The notes: generated from the letters alone by a model not told the origin. A DNA stretch of 64,000 nt from Paralichthys olivaceus (GCF_024713975.1 NC_091113.1:16211001-16275000); one strand, 5' to 3'; shown: positions 11,200-31,369, counted from the stretch's first letter. Program-made: numbers and translations.

Positions 11200-11345
11200 C
11201 AGATAACAGCGTGCCGTCCCCCCCATGGCTCCATCCTTGGGCCAGTATTTGTTTTCTAATTTATGGCGATCACGCAAATGTGCCAACTGTGTTCATTTTC
11301 CTGTGTTTGCAGAAGAACACAGCTAAATTGATTGATTACACCCTT
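11200..11345. promoter_or_regulatory. Second candidate conserved noncoding element
   Basis: A compact unique stretch including CTCCATCCTTGGGCCAGTAT, ATTTATGGCGATCACGCAAA and AAATTGATTGATTACACCC. Its complexity and spacing resemble the block at 9690. TTGATTGATTACA contains overlapping PBX/MEIS-like TGATTGAT words. This is a pattern-based guess only. Confidence 0.25.
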
Positions 11346-12084
11346 TAAAGGAAATTGATTTAAAACTATTTTGATAATTGATTAGTCATTTAAGTTATTT
11401 TTCAAGCAAACATTTATTTGTTTCCACTTTAAATCTGTGAATATTGGATGCTTTTGTGATTTTATCGGATAGTAAATGGATTTCTTTGTGTTGGGGTGTG
11501 AGTGTTGGGACATTTTGTTGACCAAAGATGAAGTAATTAAGTATCTTCAACAAAAATCAAGTGGCACATGTTGATGTTTTTAGTCAGTTTTCTTTTGTTA
11601 AAACTCTATATACTGAAAACATGCTTACAGTGAGATGGTAGAATGTACAGTAATGTGTGCCAGGCTGTCTTTGCCTGGCTTGTCCAAAGATAAATGTAAG
11701 GTTGGAGTTGCACTGGGGAAATTGGTTTCATGACGGAGAGCACGTAATGTTGAGGGTTTTATCACCCCAGTGAACACAGGCCACCACCTAAGGACAACAT
11801 GCAGCCACCTGGCTCCATTATAAAGCATCAGATTCAACACCAGCCCGCACAGATTAAGTGTTGAAACAGTGACGGACTCAGGTCGGCAAACAAAGAATTT
11901 CCCAACACACATTAAGTGTTAACAGTTAGGCAACGTGAGATTAGCATCAGGTTTACACAATGATTGCATTAGCTGTACTTGTATTCATATTATATGATGT
12001 CAACTCAAAGCTGTGAGCTGCTAATGAAAAAGCTGATCAGTGTGTCGGTGCAGTTTTTTTAGCTCAATCCTGAGGGAGGACGGT

Positions 12085-12530
12085 GTTTACCTCCACCGAG
12101 GAGGTTGTGTTTTCACCCCTGTCTGTTTGGTCGGGTGGTTTATCAGAGGTAGAATTCAAAACTGCTGAATGGATTTCCATAAAACTTGGTAGATTGGGGC
12201 ATCGGCCGAGAAAGAGCCCATCAAACTTTGGCATGAATACAGACTAACCCGGATCCAGGAAGTTTTTATTCCTCTTTCTTTATGGGTGTCCTCCAAATCC
12301 AAATAAAAATCTGGATCTAGTGGATTTAAATGTGGTTTCTTTGGAGGAAGGCTTTAACTTGGTTTGCCTTTTTATCAAGCTATCATTCTTCTGTAAAGGA
12401 GATTGAGTTTCATGATCTGCATGGCTTTGCTGCCTTAGCTATAAGGCTTGATTGAATTTAAGGGGACTGTTGGGCCATGGTGGAGGTTTGTGCTCTACTG
12501 AGTCCCATTCTAGTTTATTGTGAGACTGAT
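12085..12530. repeat. Dispersed fish repeat with inverted ends (GGTGGAGGT termini)
   Basis: The left end reads ACCTCCACCGAGGAGGTTGT and the right end CATGGTGGAGGTTTGTGCTC TACTGAGT, giving inverted similarity. The interior has the recognisable phrases CTGAATGGATTTCCATAAAA CTTGGTAGA, GATCCAGGAAG and AATCTGGATCTAGTGGATTT. I recognise it as a widely dispersed fish repeat, probably a non-autonomous DNA element. A short related fragment (GGGGACTGATGTCTATGAGT) lies at about 36975. Confidence 0.65.
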
Positions 12531-13911
12531 ATCAGTCTTCTCTAATAACTCTCAGAGGTTTTTAAGTGTCAACTGATGTAGATCCCTCATACATGTATGA
12601 TTTATTGTACTCTTATCCATTGCTATATTTAAACGGCTTGGCTTGGTTTGTTCTTTCGGTTTATTCATCAGCCAGTCACTGCAAAGCACGATATGTGTAT
12701 GAAGTCACATGACCCATAAGAATATGACCATGCTCTGTGACGAAAAATATTCTCTCCTCACATGATAAGTGAATAAACAAACAGTAAATATTGTGTAAAC
12801 CCACATCGCCTGCTTCTGTTGCTGTGTGTTCACGTCATGCTGCTCTGCACGGATCACTGATCGGTTCAGCATGAGCTTCATTCTTGGATCATTTGTTTTT
12901 GTAGTTTATAGCAATTTACAAGATTTGTCCTTTACATTTTTATTTTCTGTAATTTGCATAAGACCAGAGCTGAAATGACATTTAGTTGAAAGGAAATTAA
13001 CCAACAATGATTATGATATTTAAATTAACATTGAAGTATTTTCTGAAGGAAAACACTTTTTTTTTTTTACTTTATTTGTCCGTGAAGGACAAATTCTGTT
13101 CCAGCTTCAGAGCTGTGAGGATTAGCAAGGTTCTCCATCTCATGTGACAGTAAATGGACTGTCCTTGTGTTTTCGGATGTTTTTTCAGATCAAATATTTA
13201 GAAGATATATTATCCTCGGCTTTAGGACAATTTACGGAACATTTTTCATTGCATCGTGTCATTTTGTTGCCCAGGAATTTAGAAGAAATGAGCAGATGAT
13301 TCCATTAACTGAGAAAATCATTTGCTGCAGCCTCACAGATGTTGTTTTTACCCTAAACAAACTGAAATCCCTGCCTAATATACATATATTAGCTGCTAAG
13401 AGCCTGAGTTGGAGAGAACTCTGAATACAAAGTGACCTAACCTATTTTTATGAGTAAGAAATGATTCTGTGGCTTTTATTCATCACTATTCTTGTCATCC
13501 TGCATTATATTTCCATCAAGCCCAAACGTTCCTCCTCCAGAAGACAGTTACATTTGCAACCCATCAAAATTCTTGCACTCAACTTTTCAGAATGTATGTT
13601 AATCATTGATCAAAGAAATTCAAAAAGGGGAAATCTTGTAGATTATTTCACGTCTTGAAATAATCTAAATTATTAAAGGATTCACTCGACCAGACAGTCT
13701 ACTCATTCTCCCAAACATCTCAAGCAGAGGCCAGTTTTAAATTCTGATGCAGGGAGCCTGGAGGGAATCACATCTCTTCTTACATCAGTCTTACACAGCA
13801 AATTTAAGAAAGACTTTAACCTCTGTTTAAATTGTGCATTTCTTTTTTCAAAATGTTATTTCAACCTGTGAACATATATACATATATTAAAGCCACTTTT
13901 CCTCTTTGTAG

Positions 13912-14210
13912 GTGACATCCATCTCCTCTGGTGTTGGAGGACACAGTCCCTCCTCATGCTGCTTTCCAGAGACTGAAAATGTCGAGTTTATAAACTAACG
14001 TCACTTTAAAAAAAAAAAAAAGAAAAGGAGATGATTTCTTAATCAGGGAAAAAGCTCTGCACCCACACTTAACGGACGGGCTGTGCACAGAGGAAGAAAT
14101 TGTCTTTAACTTGTACATTACAACTGAATATTTTTTATGTGCTTATTTTTTTTTTGACAGATGTAAATTATTTTTCCTGGGAATAAAGTTTACACGTTAA
14201 GTGGACACCG
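13912..14210 (+). other. tmem238: Proposed 3'-UTR terminal exon of tmem238
   Basis: It follows the acceptor ending TTTGTAG and has no open reading frame of note. It ends just after an AATAAA signal with GT-rich sequence (GTGGACACCGTGTTTGTTGG) downstream. Its orientation and position fit the last exon of the upstream tmem238 gene. A non-coding transcript of its own is the alternative. Confidence 0.45.
14182..14187 (+). terminator. Polyadenylation signal AATAAA
   Basis: AATAAA with a GT-rich element about 20-40 nt downstream, at the end of the proposed tmem238 terminal exon. Confidence 0.6.
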
Positions 14211-14854
14211 TGTTTGTTGGAGTTTCTGCGATGGTGTTCCTGCGTCCAGGCAGCTGATACTGTTTGATATCAGATAACAGCACAGTGACGCCCATATGCT
14301 TTTGAGTTGTGCAAGAAACTGTTATTTTTTTTCTGTGTCTTCTTCCTTGTCAGACCTCACCCTTAGTTGATAAGTAGCTTCTCACACTTCTCACATTATC
14401 ACGTATCATAGTTAAGTTGTAACCCCATTGAGGTTTTCCATGCTTATTTAAAAATCAAATAATGCAAAAAAAAATAAAAAATTTCAGGGCGTAAATGCGA
14501 GGCTAACATTTCTAGCTTTTCCAAATCCACCTGTGAGCCTGAGATCAGGCCTGGATCTGTGGATGGTAGAATGTAATGTGTCTAAGGCCACATGAACCTC
14601 TTGTCATCATAATGGAAGTTTATTTCTCCCCCGTCAGTCAGTGTCATGAGAGAAAAAAAAGATATGAGATGTTGATAGAGAGAGGAATGTGACCCGAGTG
14701 TGTTTAAACTCTTCCCTGTCATCAGACTCTCAGACTCACAGGCGGCACTGAGGAGGGAAGAAGAGTTTCCTCTCGTTCTATTTCGCTTCTTACATTTTTC
14801 ACATCACAAACGAGGAAAGCAGTGAATTCCAGTTAAACTTCAGCTGCTCCTGTC

Positions 14855-15082
14855 ATGGATTTCACCTCGTGCATCGGCCGCTGCCTGCCGTTCTTCTTCA
14901 TTGCCGTCTTACTGGATGCAGCAGGCCTCATCCTCTTCCTCATCGGGGTCTTTGCTCCCTTAAGTTTCTGGGATTTCTTCGTCCTCTCTGGGCCCCTCAT
15001 CATCTTCCTCAGCCTGGTGTTCTGGATCTTCTGGTACCTGGGAAACTTGGAGGTGCCGATGCAGGAGTTGCTCCCCAGCTGA
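14855..15082 (+). CDS. tmem238l: TMEM238-like small membrane protein (TMEM238L-type)
   Basis: A 75-aa single-exon frame. Residues 8-31 (GRCLPFFFIAVLLDAAGLILFLIG) and 38-62 (WDFFVLSGPLIIFLSLVFWIFWYLGN) form two membrane helices that align with the tmem238 protein at 7908, including the shared G-C...DA.GL and Y.GN signatures. The protein ends soon after the second helix (LEVPMQELLPS), which is the short architecture of TMEM238L and lacks the long polar tail of its neighbour. The ATG context is TGTCATGG. Function is unknown. Two family members in the same orientation within 7 kb suggest an old local duplication. A 3'-UTR splice (CAG|GTGCAG near 15170, TTCCTTTAG near 15260) is possible but unproven. 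Confidence 0.82.
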   Translation: MDFTSCIGRCLPFFFIAVLLDAAGLILFLIGVFAPLSFWDFFVLSGPLIIFLSLVFWIFWYLGNLEVPMQELLPS

Positions 15083-16738
15083 GATGCACGGCTTGTTCTT
15101 CTTTTTGCGAAGCCAAAGCATTTTCTGGTAAATTTGACTGGAAACCAAAACCAAAGCCGCAGTTACAGGTGCAGATTTTCATCATTTAAATGATCACACG
15201 GTGAAGATGTGTTGTTAAGTGAAGGAATTTCCTCAAATGAGTCTGTTCTTTTTCCTTTAGGGAGGAAATATTTCAGCTTCTACTCACCACAAGACACCAC
15301 ATTACCTTAAAGTGAAAGCACAAACACGGACACCTGTACAGGCAGAACATGGCAGATTCTGACGCAGGGTTGGAGACTTTTTAATTTTTAAATATGAAAA
15401 TGTGACTAATAATTTAATTTACTACTCACTTCATTTACTTATCATACATGAAGTTGATTAATGCCAAATAACTATGACTTAACTAATATGAAATCTATGT
15501 CAGTTGTTGTATTTAACTCCAAATATCTTTTGCATCTGTGAAAAGACAACAGGCCTCTGGGTACAGACATTTAAAAGGACCCTCAGCCTTGTTACATAAG
15601 AGCGAGACACCTGGACAGGAAAACACTACAGACAATGTTGTCCCAATGTTTGTGTTCATGTTGTGTTACTTTTTCGTTATGTATTGGCCTTCTGTGTCTT
15701 CTTGGTAGATTTGTGTCTCTCAGCACTTGTTTCATTGACTTTACAGCAAAGAATGTAACATTTTTTATCTTAAATATTCTGCTTTCAACCTCTTGACCTT
15801 CTGGTAGCGTGGGCATGGGGGGGGGGGGGGGTATCAGTCAGATTCCAACGGGATCTGGTCCTGATCACTAAGATTCTGTGTTGACATTGTTTTTGTTTAA
15901 CGAGATAAACTCACTCGGACCTCAAAATAAGGAACCAGAATTTCTCCCATTTGTCCATTTTCACACCATTTACACCCTAATGACGCTGCTGCTTCTTATT
16001 TGCTCCCTTTCTTGTTATTGATTTCTCTCTCAGGCCATTGTTCCTGATCAGTCTCTATGGTGTCTTTCCTGTTGTGAAATCTGAGCATTGGTCGCTCAAC
16101 CCATTCAGCAGAAACCAGTCAGACTGGGTCACTTAGCGACTGGCGCTAAGAGGGTCCTCTCATTTTACAAGAATGGGAGAAGAACTTCCCCATATGAAAC
16201 ATTGGAACTCGATATGTGGAAGGTGCTTGTTCAGATTTAGCCGTTATATGTCCTCTTGTTTTAACATCAGGTATGTGGTGCAACTTGTTTCCCTGTTACT
16301 GAAGTGGACACACCCTATTTACAGTGTGGCTGCTACTTTGGCTTCACACCAGAACGATCCTCGAGTTTAAAAATGCAGATCGCTAGAACAGAGCTTCATA
16401 AAGAAAACAAGAAATTGAAACAAATGAATGGATTTCAAAATGTTGCTACACATCTTTGCTCCAACCTTATTTACTCTGCACTTCAGTCTGTTTTCAAAAG
16501 CTGCGGGAGAGAGAGCACACAATCCAGGTGGTATTTGGAAATGTGTCTGCTCTGCATTGCTACATAACGTAACCGCACTGTTGCTGCTCAGAAATCTCCA
16601 GGAGAATCACTCCGAGCTCATCGACATGTGAGTCCGGGGTGTCACAATCGCTCTGTCCATCTCGTCTCGGAGGCTTCAGTTTCCACCTCACACCTAATGT
16701 GTCTTTCCATTACCTGTACAGTTCACAGCCAGGACGCA

Positions 16739-16739
<1 letters not shown>

Positions 16740-16770
<31 letters not shown>
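16740..16770. repeat. (CA)n microsatellite
   Basis: About 15 CA units without interruption. Confidence 0.95.
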
Positions 16771-17098
16771 TCAATGACTGCCCTGGGTCAACTGAACATG
16801 ACACTACTCAGCGCTGTGGTGACAAAGGAGACAGGGATTAAGTTCTCTGAGGCCTGTCGGTGTAATGTTTGGTTGTTGTCAGTCCCGCCAGCACTTCACA
16901 CTCCAGCAGCACAGTGTTGAATGTGATGCTATTCCAGAGAGAAGTCTAGTGTGAGAGAATTTTGGGGATATTTGACTTAAGTAAAGGTAGAAATGCCAGT
17001 AAAAAATAAAAATAAAGTTATTCAAAACCTAAATATGTGAAAAAGTATTTGCCCCTGGAAGCTACTAACTGTGATTAAAGATTGTAAAACTTGACTGG

Positions 17099-17130
17099 TG
17101 AGTCACGTGATGAGTCACGTGATGAGTCAC
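17099..17130. promoter_or_regulatory. 12-bp tandem motif carrying three TGAGTCA and two TCACGTGA sites
   Basis: The 12-bp unit TGAGTCACGTGA repeats in register: TGAGTCA (AP-1 consensus) starts at 17099, 17111 and 17123, and TCACGTGA (E-box/M-box consensus) starts at 17103 and 17115. The words overlap by three bases. The nearby phrase GTGAAAAAGTATTTGCCCC resembles a dispersed fish repeat, so the motif may have arrived with a transposon. Binding is not shown. Confidence 0.5.
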
Positions 17131-17179
17131 TGACATTGCTGAGGAGGGAGTCTTGATTTGCTCCTCCACCTGTCTGATA

Positions 17180-17365
17180 GTTTTTACAGTCTCACAGTTA
17201 GTTTTAGGGTTGATGTTTTTTTTATTGTATTGGTTGCTTTAAAGTCTTATGGCCCAAATAAGACTCTGGAATGAATAGCCTGAGGAAATAGGTCTGTCTT
17301 CTAGTAACTATTTGTTTTCTTGTTGTCCAGCACTTTGTGTAAATAAAGTTATTTGTAGTATTATT
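17180..17365 (+). repeat. LINE-like 3' tail remnant
   Basis: Ends CCAGCACTTTGTGTAAATAA AGTTATTTGTAGTATTATTT, the typical CACTTTGT...AATAAAGTTATT ending of fish non-LTR elements. No coding part is recognisable. Confidence 0.4.
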
Positions 17366-19351
17366 TACTATAAAAAGTATATTATTGAATGTTTATAGTA
17401 AATTTGAACTGCATCGTGTATTGTTGGTTTATTGGGTGATTAACTAAAGGAATTTGGATGGAACTGTATCAGTCAGATAAATTCACTATTTCCCTCTGAT
17501 GGTACTCAACTCAAGTATTTTAGCTTGACTTTCCAGTACTTGTACTTTTCTTAAATATTACCTTACATATTTCTACTGCCCTTTTTTTGCTTCATGTTTG
17601 TGGCTGAACAAGGACCAATCTTCTAAATATAATCAACTTTGTGTGGTTGTGAATCAAAGCTATAGAGCAAAGGGTCCTACATGGATGCTGGACATATAAT
17701 TGGCTCCTCTGTGTAAATCGTGGCCCCTGATTGAAAATAATCCTGGATCTGCTGCTGTTTCAGATATTAAAAATATTTTGTGTTCTTTTTTTCATTTATT
17801 TTAACCTGTAAATATTTGTTTAAAGTCAAAGTTAAGAGACTTGTGTATTTAATATAGAGTCCACAAAAGTGAACATATATGATGTTGTTGTCATTGTGAC
17901 GCCATCATTTAGAGGGGTTAGCCGTTCCATGAGCAGCACAGGATAACCCCCCCGATGGAGTCCAGATGCTGGTGGTGAAGGAGGTGAAGAGAGAAGCTGG
18001 AGATCTGGACACATGTGACACAGTGAAGGTTCTGATGGGGTCAGAGGAGGGGCCCCTGGATGCTGGTCCTGGTGAAAAATCCTGGAGTGTGGACAAGAAG
18101 TTAAAACTGGTACATGATGAAATCTGATGGGACTCACTGACTGCACTTTCAGCTACTTAGGTAGGATTTTGATTGCAAGACATAGGCTACTACCTGTTAC
18201 TTTTGTATTAGTACTTTTACTCAAATACATGATCTGAATACATCTTCTATCACTGCCCTTTGAAATGCAGCGGGGCACCTATGAAGTATCACAATAGAAA
18301 TACTCCAGGTAAACTCTAAAGCTTCAAACTCTACCAAAGTTCAGTAATGCACTTGTTTTCATCCACTAGTTTAAAACCTGATATGTTGCCTGATGTTCAT
18401 ACTGTAACTTTATTTTTCATTTGCATTTTATATTAAGCTGAAATAAAAACAATTATTTCCCATTTTTAAATAGAGACCCTTTATAATGTACTTTGTTATT
18501 TACTCTTAATGCCTTACAACTCTACTGGCCAGTAATGATCCACACAGGTTTTATTCTCGCTGGCATTAAACATTTCTGTTCATTCATTCCTGTGGTACCA
18601 GAAAACTTTGCTTGGCCTGACTCATTTTCAGGAAATATATAATGTTTAATTAAGCTGATAAGATATAGACCTCATGGATAAGTGCCCCTGTAGATACTCG
18701 AGATACTTTAACACCTCAACAAACTCACACTTACTTGTAAAGAAATCACTTTACAGGTTCTGACCACAGGAAGATAAAGCCCTGAGACATGCATGCAATA
18801 CAGTAATACACCAGCAGGTGACAGCACTGGACTGATGTTTTACTGGAGTTGCGGTCAACTCAGAATCCAGTCACTATTGATACCACTACTGCATCTACTA
18901 CTATTATTATAAGAAGCAGTAATAATGATTATAATAATGTTAAGAATAATATATAATAATAATATATTGTTAATGGTATTTTAATACATAGTGTAGTTTT
19001 TACTTTGTGCCTTGAGATAATATAGCTTATGTTATTGCTTCATATAAAAAAATGGCTCCTTGAGCAAAGATAATAAATAATAATATGTGGTAACAAGTTT
19101 AAATGATGTGAACATTGATTGATTGTATTGACACAGTTTTATTGATACTCTTAGAAATGACATATACTCTAATTACCTCTGCCAGGGAGAGTATGGTTTG
19201 TCTGTCTGTCTGTCTGACTGGATTACAGATCCAGGATGTTCGTTATTGCTTTATTTAGAGTTTTCCATTTTCATGGTTTTCCCATGTAATGATTAATTGA
19301 TCTAGATTGAATAAATCAGGCATATTCTTAAACCTTACTCGCAGTGTGAAG

Positions 19352-19387
<36 letters not shown>
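19352..19387. repeat. (CA)n microsatellite
   Basis: About 17 uninterrupted CA units. Confidence 0.95.
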
Positions 19388-19388
<1 letters not shown>

Positions 19389-19559
19389 CGTGGTGGCTGC
19401 TGGACTACAGTAAACTAACCCGCTGTTTGGAAACACCGGCTGGTGGATCTGCTGCTCACGGACCTGGATTCATGCTTTTTTTTCATACACTGTCTGTGTG
19501 CGGCGATGACTATGATGATGACCAGCTCATCTCAAACTCCTACATATAGATTATAATTC

Positions 19560-20010
19560 ATCCTCTGCATTATATGTATTGCTTAGAGTAGAAAAGATGA
19601 TTTCACTTTTGAATGTTATTTTTATGTTGAATATCTACTTATTTATTCATGACTTTTTCTAATGCTTCTCATTTTGACCATCCCTGTTACTCCTGTGACA
19701 TGGCTCTTATCTTATTTTATCTCAATACATTGAAATATTGTCAAACAACACATTCATAGGCTGTATTTCGATCATTGTAAATTGTGTACCTGTAGTGAGC
19801 CTTATGTTTCTTTTATTTTCCCATTACTTTTAAAGGATGTTGTATAGTTTTATCTCCTGTCTTCGATTAGAGGGTTTATATTATATCATCTGTTGTCTTT
19901 GATTTCTTTTCAATTATATTTTATTTGCTTGTTTTTATGTTTGCTCTTTGTGAAGCACTTTGTAACAGCTATTTTGAAAAGTGCTACTTAAATGGAATAA
20001 TTAGTATTAT
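19560..20010 (+). mobile_element. L2-type LINE 3' end remnant
   Basis: T-rich sequence ending with GTGAAGCACTTTGTAACAGC then TTTTGAAAAGTGCTACTTAA and an A/T-rich ATT repeat. This is the hallmark 3' tail of fish L2/CR1-clade LINEs. The reverse transcriptase part is absent, as expected for a 5'-truncated copy. Confidence 0.55.
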
Positions 20011-21164
20011 TTGTATAATTATTTTGCTTATTCTACTCAATCAAGCTCAATTTTTTCTTTTCTTCCACATATCATGGTTTTCATCAGTAGATTAACTTTG
20101 CTACTCTGATACCTCAGCTGTCATTACCACTTCGGTCATGTGATGACATAATGATTTATAATTCTTTGAAAGCTCTGGGGAAACATGATTGTTCATCTTT
20201 AGTTCGTCCACTGTTGCCAAGGTCGAGAACAAGCCGTGAATTTGTCTTGTGAGATTGAGTGATTGATTGATGACTGTGAAGGATATGACAGGAGTCACAT
20301 CATTTTCATACTCAGTAGCCGGTGGTTTCCTCGTGTGTGAATGCTAAGTGTAGAGTGACTGTCGAATGATATGACGGTCGTCTCAGCAGAGTCCTGGTGG
20401 CTGAAGGGTTAAGCCGCCGAACATTACTGCTTCATGTATGACTCTGGGAGCTGTATTAAATATCATTCTCCATCCTCTGCCATTAGTCTACTGCCGTCGT
20501 CTAATAAAGGGCATAAAATGGACCATTCATGATTGAAAAAGAAAAGCTTTATTATGTCCTTGCCTAGAGCAGCTCTAGATGTAGATTTGAGGAGTCCGCA
20601 AAGTGTAACCTAGCAACAACTGCCTTTTCTTTGTTGAAACAGAAAACTGGCATAAAAAAACCCTACAACACTAACAAAGCATGAAACAACACAAACTTAT
20701 CAAAAATCCAATTACAGATAATTATACTTACATCACAAACAGAAACAAAAGAGAAAACCACTAAATGTGCATATAATTGAATCCAGAATCAGGTCAACTT
20801 TGGTTGCTTTTCTACTAGAACACACTTTCTTTAAAGCTGCTCCAATCAATATTCATACTTTACTGTTTAGCTGACCCCGTTCCAAACACAAACAAACAAA
20901 GAAGGTATTTAGGTCCTTGCTTCTAAATTTGCAATCCAAACCTTTGAAAGTGAGAATGTGCCAGTGTTCATTACAAGGTTTAATGACTGTTTTTAAAGTC
21001 TTCTAAACTGCCTGCGATTTAACTCAATTTGATTTTGTTTTATTCCATTCTATGTTTCTAAGAGCTCAGCAAGACAACACTGAAGTTTGGAGAATTAATA
21101 TAAGCAGAGGAATAGTCTCTTTAGATGTTAATGTTATTATTAGTAATAATATTGCTCAGGGGCT

Positions 21165-21243
21165 GCAAATAATAATAATTATTATTATAATGATGATGAT
21201 GATTATTATTATAATGATGATGATGATGATGATTATAATAAAC
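21165..21243. repeat. (ATG)n/(ATT)n trinucleotide microsatellite
   Basis: Compound run of AAT/ATT and ATG trinucleotides. Open frames across it are low-complexity artefacts. Confidence 0.9.
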
Positions 21244-21540
21244 TGTATTATTACTGTGTCTTTCTAGACAGCCAAGGACATTTAATGCATCACAAAATAA
21301 AACATGAATAATCAAACTAAGACCAAACGTTATGATCGTTTATATTCGTGAATCATTATAAGTTATGGAGGACAACCAGAGCACGTGCTCCTCTGACTGT
21401 GGACATTTCATTCCCCTCCTTGAAATCACTGCTCCGCTTCTTACCTCCCCCCACTCATCTGCGTGTCAGCCTGCGGTGCAACCGAACTCCATTTTCTACG
21501 GCTATTTTTATTATTGTTGTCATTGGCAAACCCCGCACAT

Positions 21541-29430
<7,890 letters not shown>

Positions 29431-31030
29431 CCTCTCCCCCGATCTGCACCCTGACCCCCGCTCTCCTGTACGCATTGAGCCTCACACCTTCCATACCCTC
29501 ACCCCCCCCCCCCTCCATCCTACCTGGTTATCATCTACTTCAAGGTGCCAAAAAGAGAAGAGACGTGGAAACGCAAACGGGACTAACAGAATGTGCAAAA
29601 CCTCTCTCCCCGTTGACCCCCCTCCACTCCTCCTCTTCCATATATTTAAGACCACCAAATACGATGCAAAGACTACAGACCAAATTGAAAGTGGACGTCG
29701 AGAAGAGCTGCTGATGACTGTGAAGCCCTGAAGTTTGCGACCCAGATGGCAGAAAGAAACACAGATTTGAAAAATCCAGATCTCTAGATGAGAACAAAAA
29801 AAAAAAAAAAAAAGACTTATTGGACAAGCGAGGAGTCTTTGACCCTCCCCAAAGACAGAGAGGAGCCCGGTCCTGGTAGCATTAAAGACAAGTGCTTAGC
29901 TGTGTGTCGGATTAGAAAAGTCAAACCAAGTGAAATCACCAGTAGTGTATTCTGCAAAGGGAAGTGTGTGTACGTGTGTGTACGTTCGTGTGGACATTCC
30001 CATCTCTGGCAGCTAGCCTCCATGTCGACCTACCTAACCCAGTCGTGAGTAGATATGCAGTATTCCGTTGTACAAGTGTATCTGTGGATCTTTGAGTGTT
30101 TCTCCGTTTCCCAAGGCACAGATACTATTTAGTAATAATTAAGATAACTAAAAAGCTATAAATGGGGTCTTTAAGAACATTTAAACATCGAAACATAATA
30201 TTTTGGGAATCCTAATTTTGTTTTTGTATGTGGACTCTTTGTTCAGTGAAATGAATGTAGTCTTTTTTTTCCTTTCAAGAAAACACTATCTATGGAGTGG
30301 ATGTTCTTTTTTCTCTGCTCATTCATGCAAAAACGAAATTTCTTTATCACTGTACATCTACAGATTTTTTCATATTTTACAAATATCCTACAAGATAAAA
30401 AAAAAAAAGTATATTCCCATGCGTATTTGACCATATCCTTCATCGAGCTTGCATGTTACGGATCTAGAGACAATGTACTTGAGCAGATTTAACTGAATAT
30501 GGAACTGAAGAAACTTTAGACTGAATCTACGCTATATGATTCTGACCAGTGCTGCACTTAACCCTCTTAGTTCTTTTTTTTTTTTTTTCTTTTTCGTATT
30601 TTCATTTGCTCTCAGTATTTCCCCCCTTGTCATCATTGGTTGTTACCTTTGTGTTGAAGTTGGACGTCTCTTTGCTTGATTATTTTTATTCTGTTCAGGC
30701 TACTTAAAAAAAGTCTATTCAGATTGTATTCTATGTTACATGAGGAAAAACAAGTGATAGGTGTTTGTTCTGCTTCAGTGGGTAAATGCTTTTTTTTTTT
30801 TTTTATAAATTTATTTAAAACACATAACATCTTGGTTTGTATTTCTTTGAGTAAAAGGGCCTTCTCTGCTGGGCAAAGTCCAACTCTGTCTGCGTGTCAA
30901 CAATTATTTCTTGTTTGTCGGACAGAAGAAATGACGACATGAAAGCTTCTTGAATCATGTGGCTGATTAAGAGTGAACATCTGGTAGAGAGGCTGTTAAG
31001 TTGTATTAAAGGTTTTTTTTCAGTGTGCAT
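29431..31030 (+). other. foxk2: foxk2 3' UTR (extent uncertain)
   Basis: The stop at 29428-29430 is followed by T- and A-rich, low-repeat sequence. Candidate polyadenylation hexamers are ATTAAA at 29886 and ATTAAA at 31005-31010, the latter followed by a T8 run and a GT-containing stretch. I see no perfect AATAAA on this strand in the interval, so the 3' end is a guess. Confidence 0.45.
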
Positions 31031-31369
31031 TCCACACTGTTTGCTCAGCCTGTTCCAGGAAGTGTGTGGACCACAGGGCGGAAAAGCTTCCTTAGAATCG
31101 GAGCCACTTTTCTTTAGAAACAAAACCAGCTAGACTCGCTCGTTTCCACTGTAGGACTGGAACATGTCGGGGGGTAAAGGGTTAAAAAAAAAAAGTAGTA
31201 TCAAGTGTCATATGACCACGTTAACGAGAAAAATGTTAATAATCAATCTGAATTTTAACAAGATGCGATCATATAGAGATAACACTAAAATGATCATGTG
31301 CTTCATTCCACGCACTGAAAGTCTGAGAAGATCGACTGATGTTAACCTCTCTGCATTGTCTCCCTGTTA

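Larger units (their letters stand above)
8478..13911 (+). other. tmem238: Proposed 3'-UTR intron of tmem238
   Basis: The donor GAG|GTGCGT lies at 8477/8478, 6 nt after the stop codon. A pyrimidine-rich acceptor TTTTCCTCTTTGTAG ends at 13911, followed by a stretch ending in a polyadenylation signal. No other plus-strand donor/acceptor pair between the two TMEM238 genes explains that terminal exon as well. The interval contains a repeat at 8505, a MITE at 9069, enhancer-like blocks at 9690 and 11200, a LINE-like tail on the minus strand at 10850-10980 and a further repeat at 12085. Between 12530 and 13910 I see only AT-rich unique sequence. Confidence 0.5.
15083..21540. other. Intergenic region between tmem238l and foxk2
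   Basis: No gene is recognisable. It holds a G homopolymer at about 15818-15831, CA microsatellites at 16740 and 19352, a LINE-type tail at 17180, an L2-type LINE tail at 19560, an ATG/ATT trinucleotide microsatellite at 21165 and a 12-bp tandem motif at 17099. The stretch 20320-20560 (GGGCATAAAATGGACCATTC) has even complexity and might be a conserved element, but I cannot support more. Elsewhere I see only unique AT-rich sequence. Confidence 0.6.

Noticed and set aside
15818-15831. G homopolymer as a possible G-quadruplex
   Set aside because: A single G run is a simple homopolymer and does not give four separate G tracts. It has no gene context.
17832-18146. 104-codon minus-strand frame (HQDQHPGAPPLTPSEPSL)
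   Set aside because: No splice partners, promoter or recognisable family. I could not support it as a gene.
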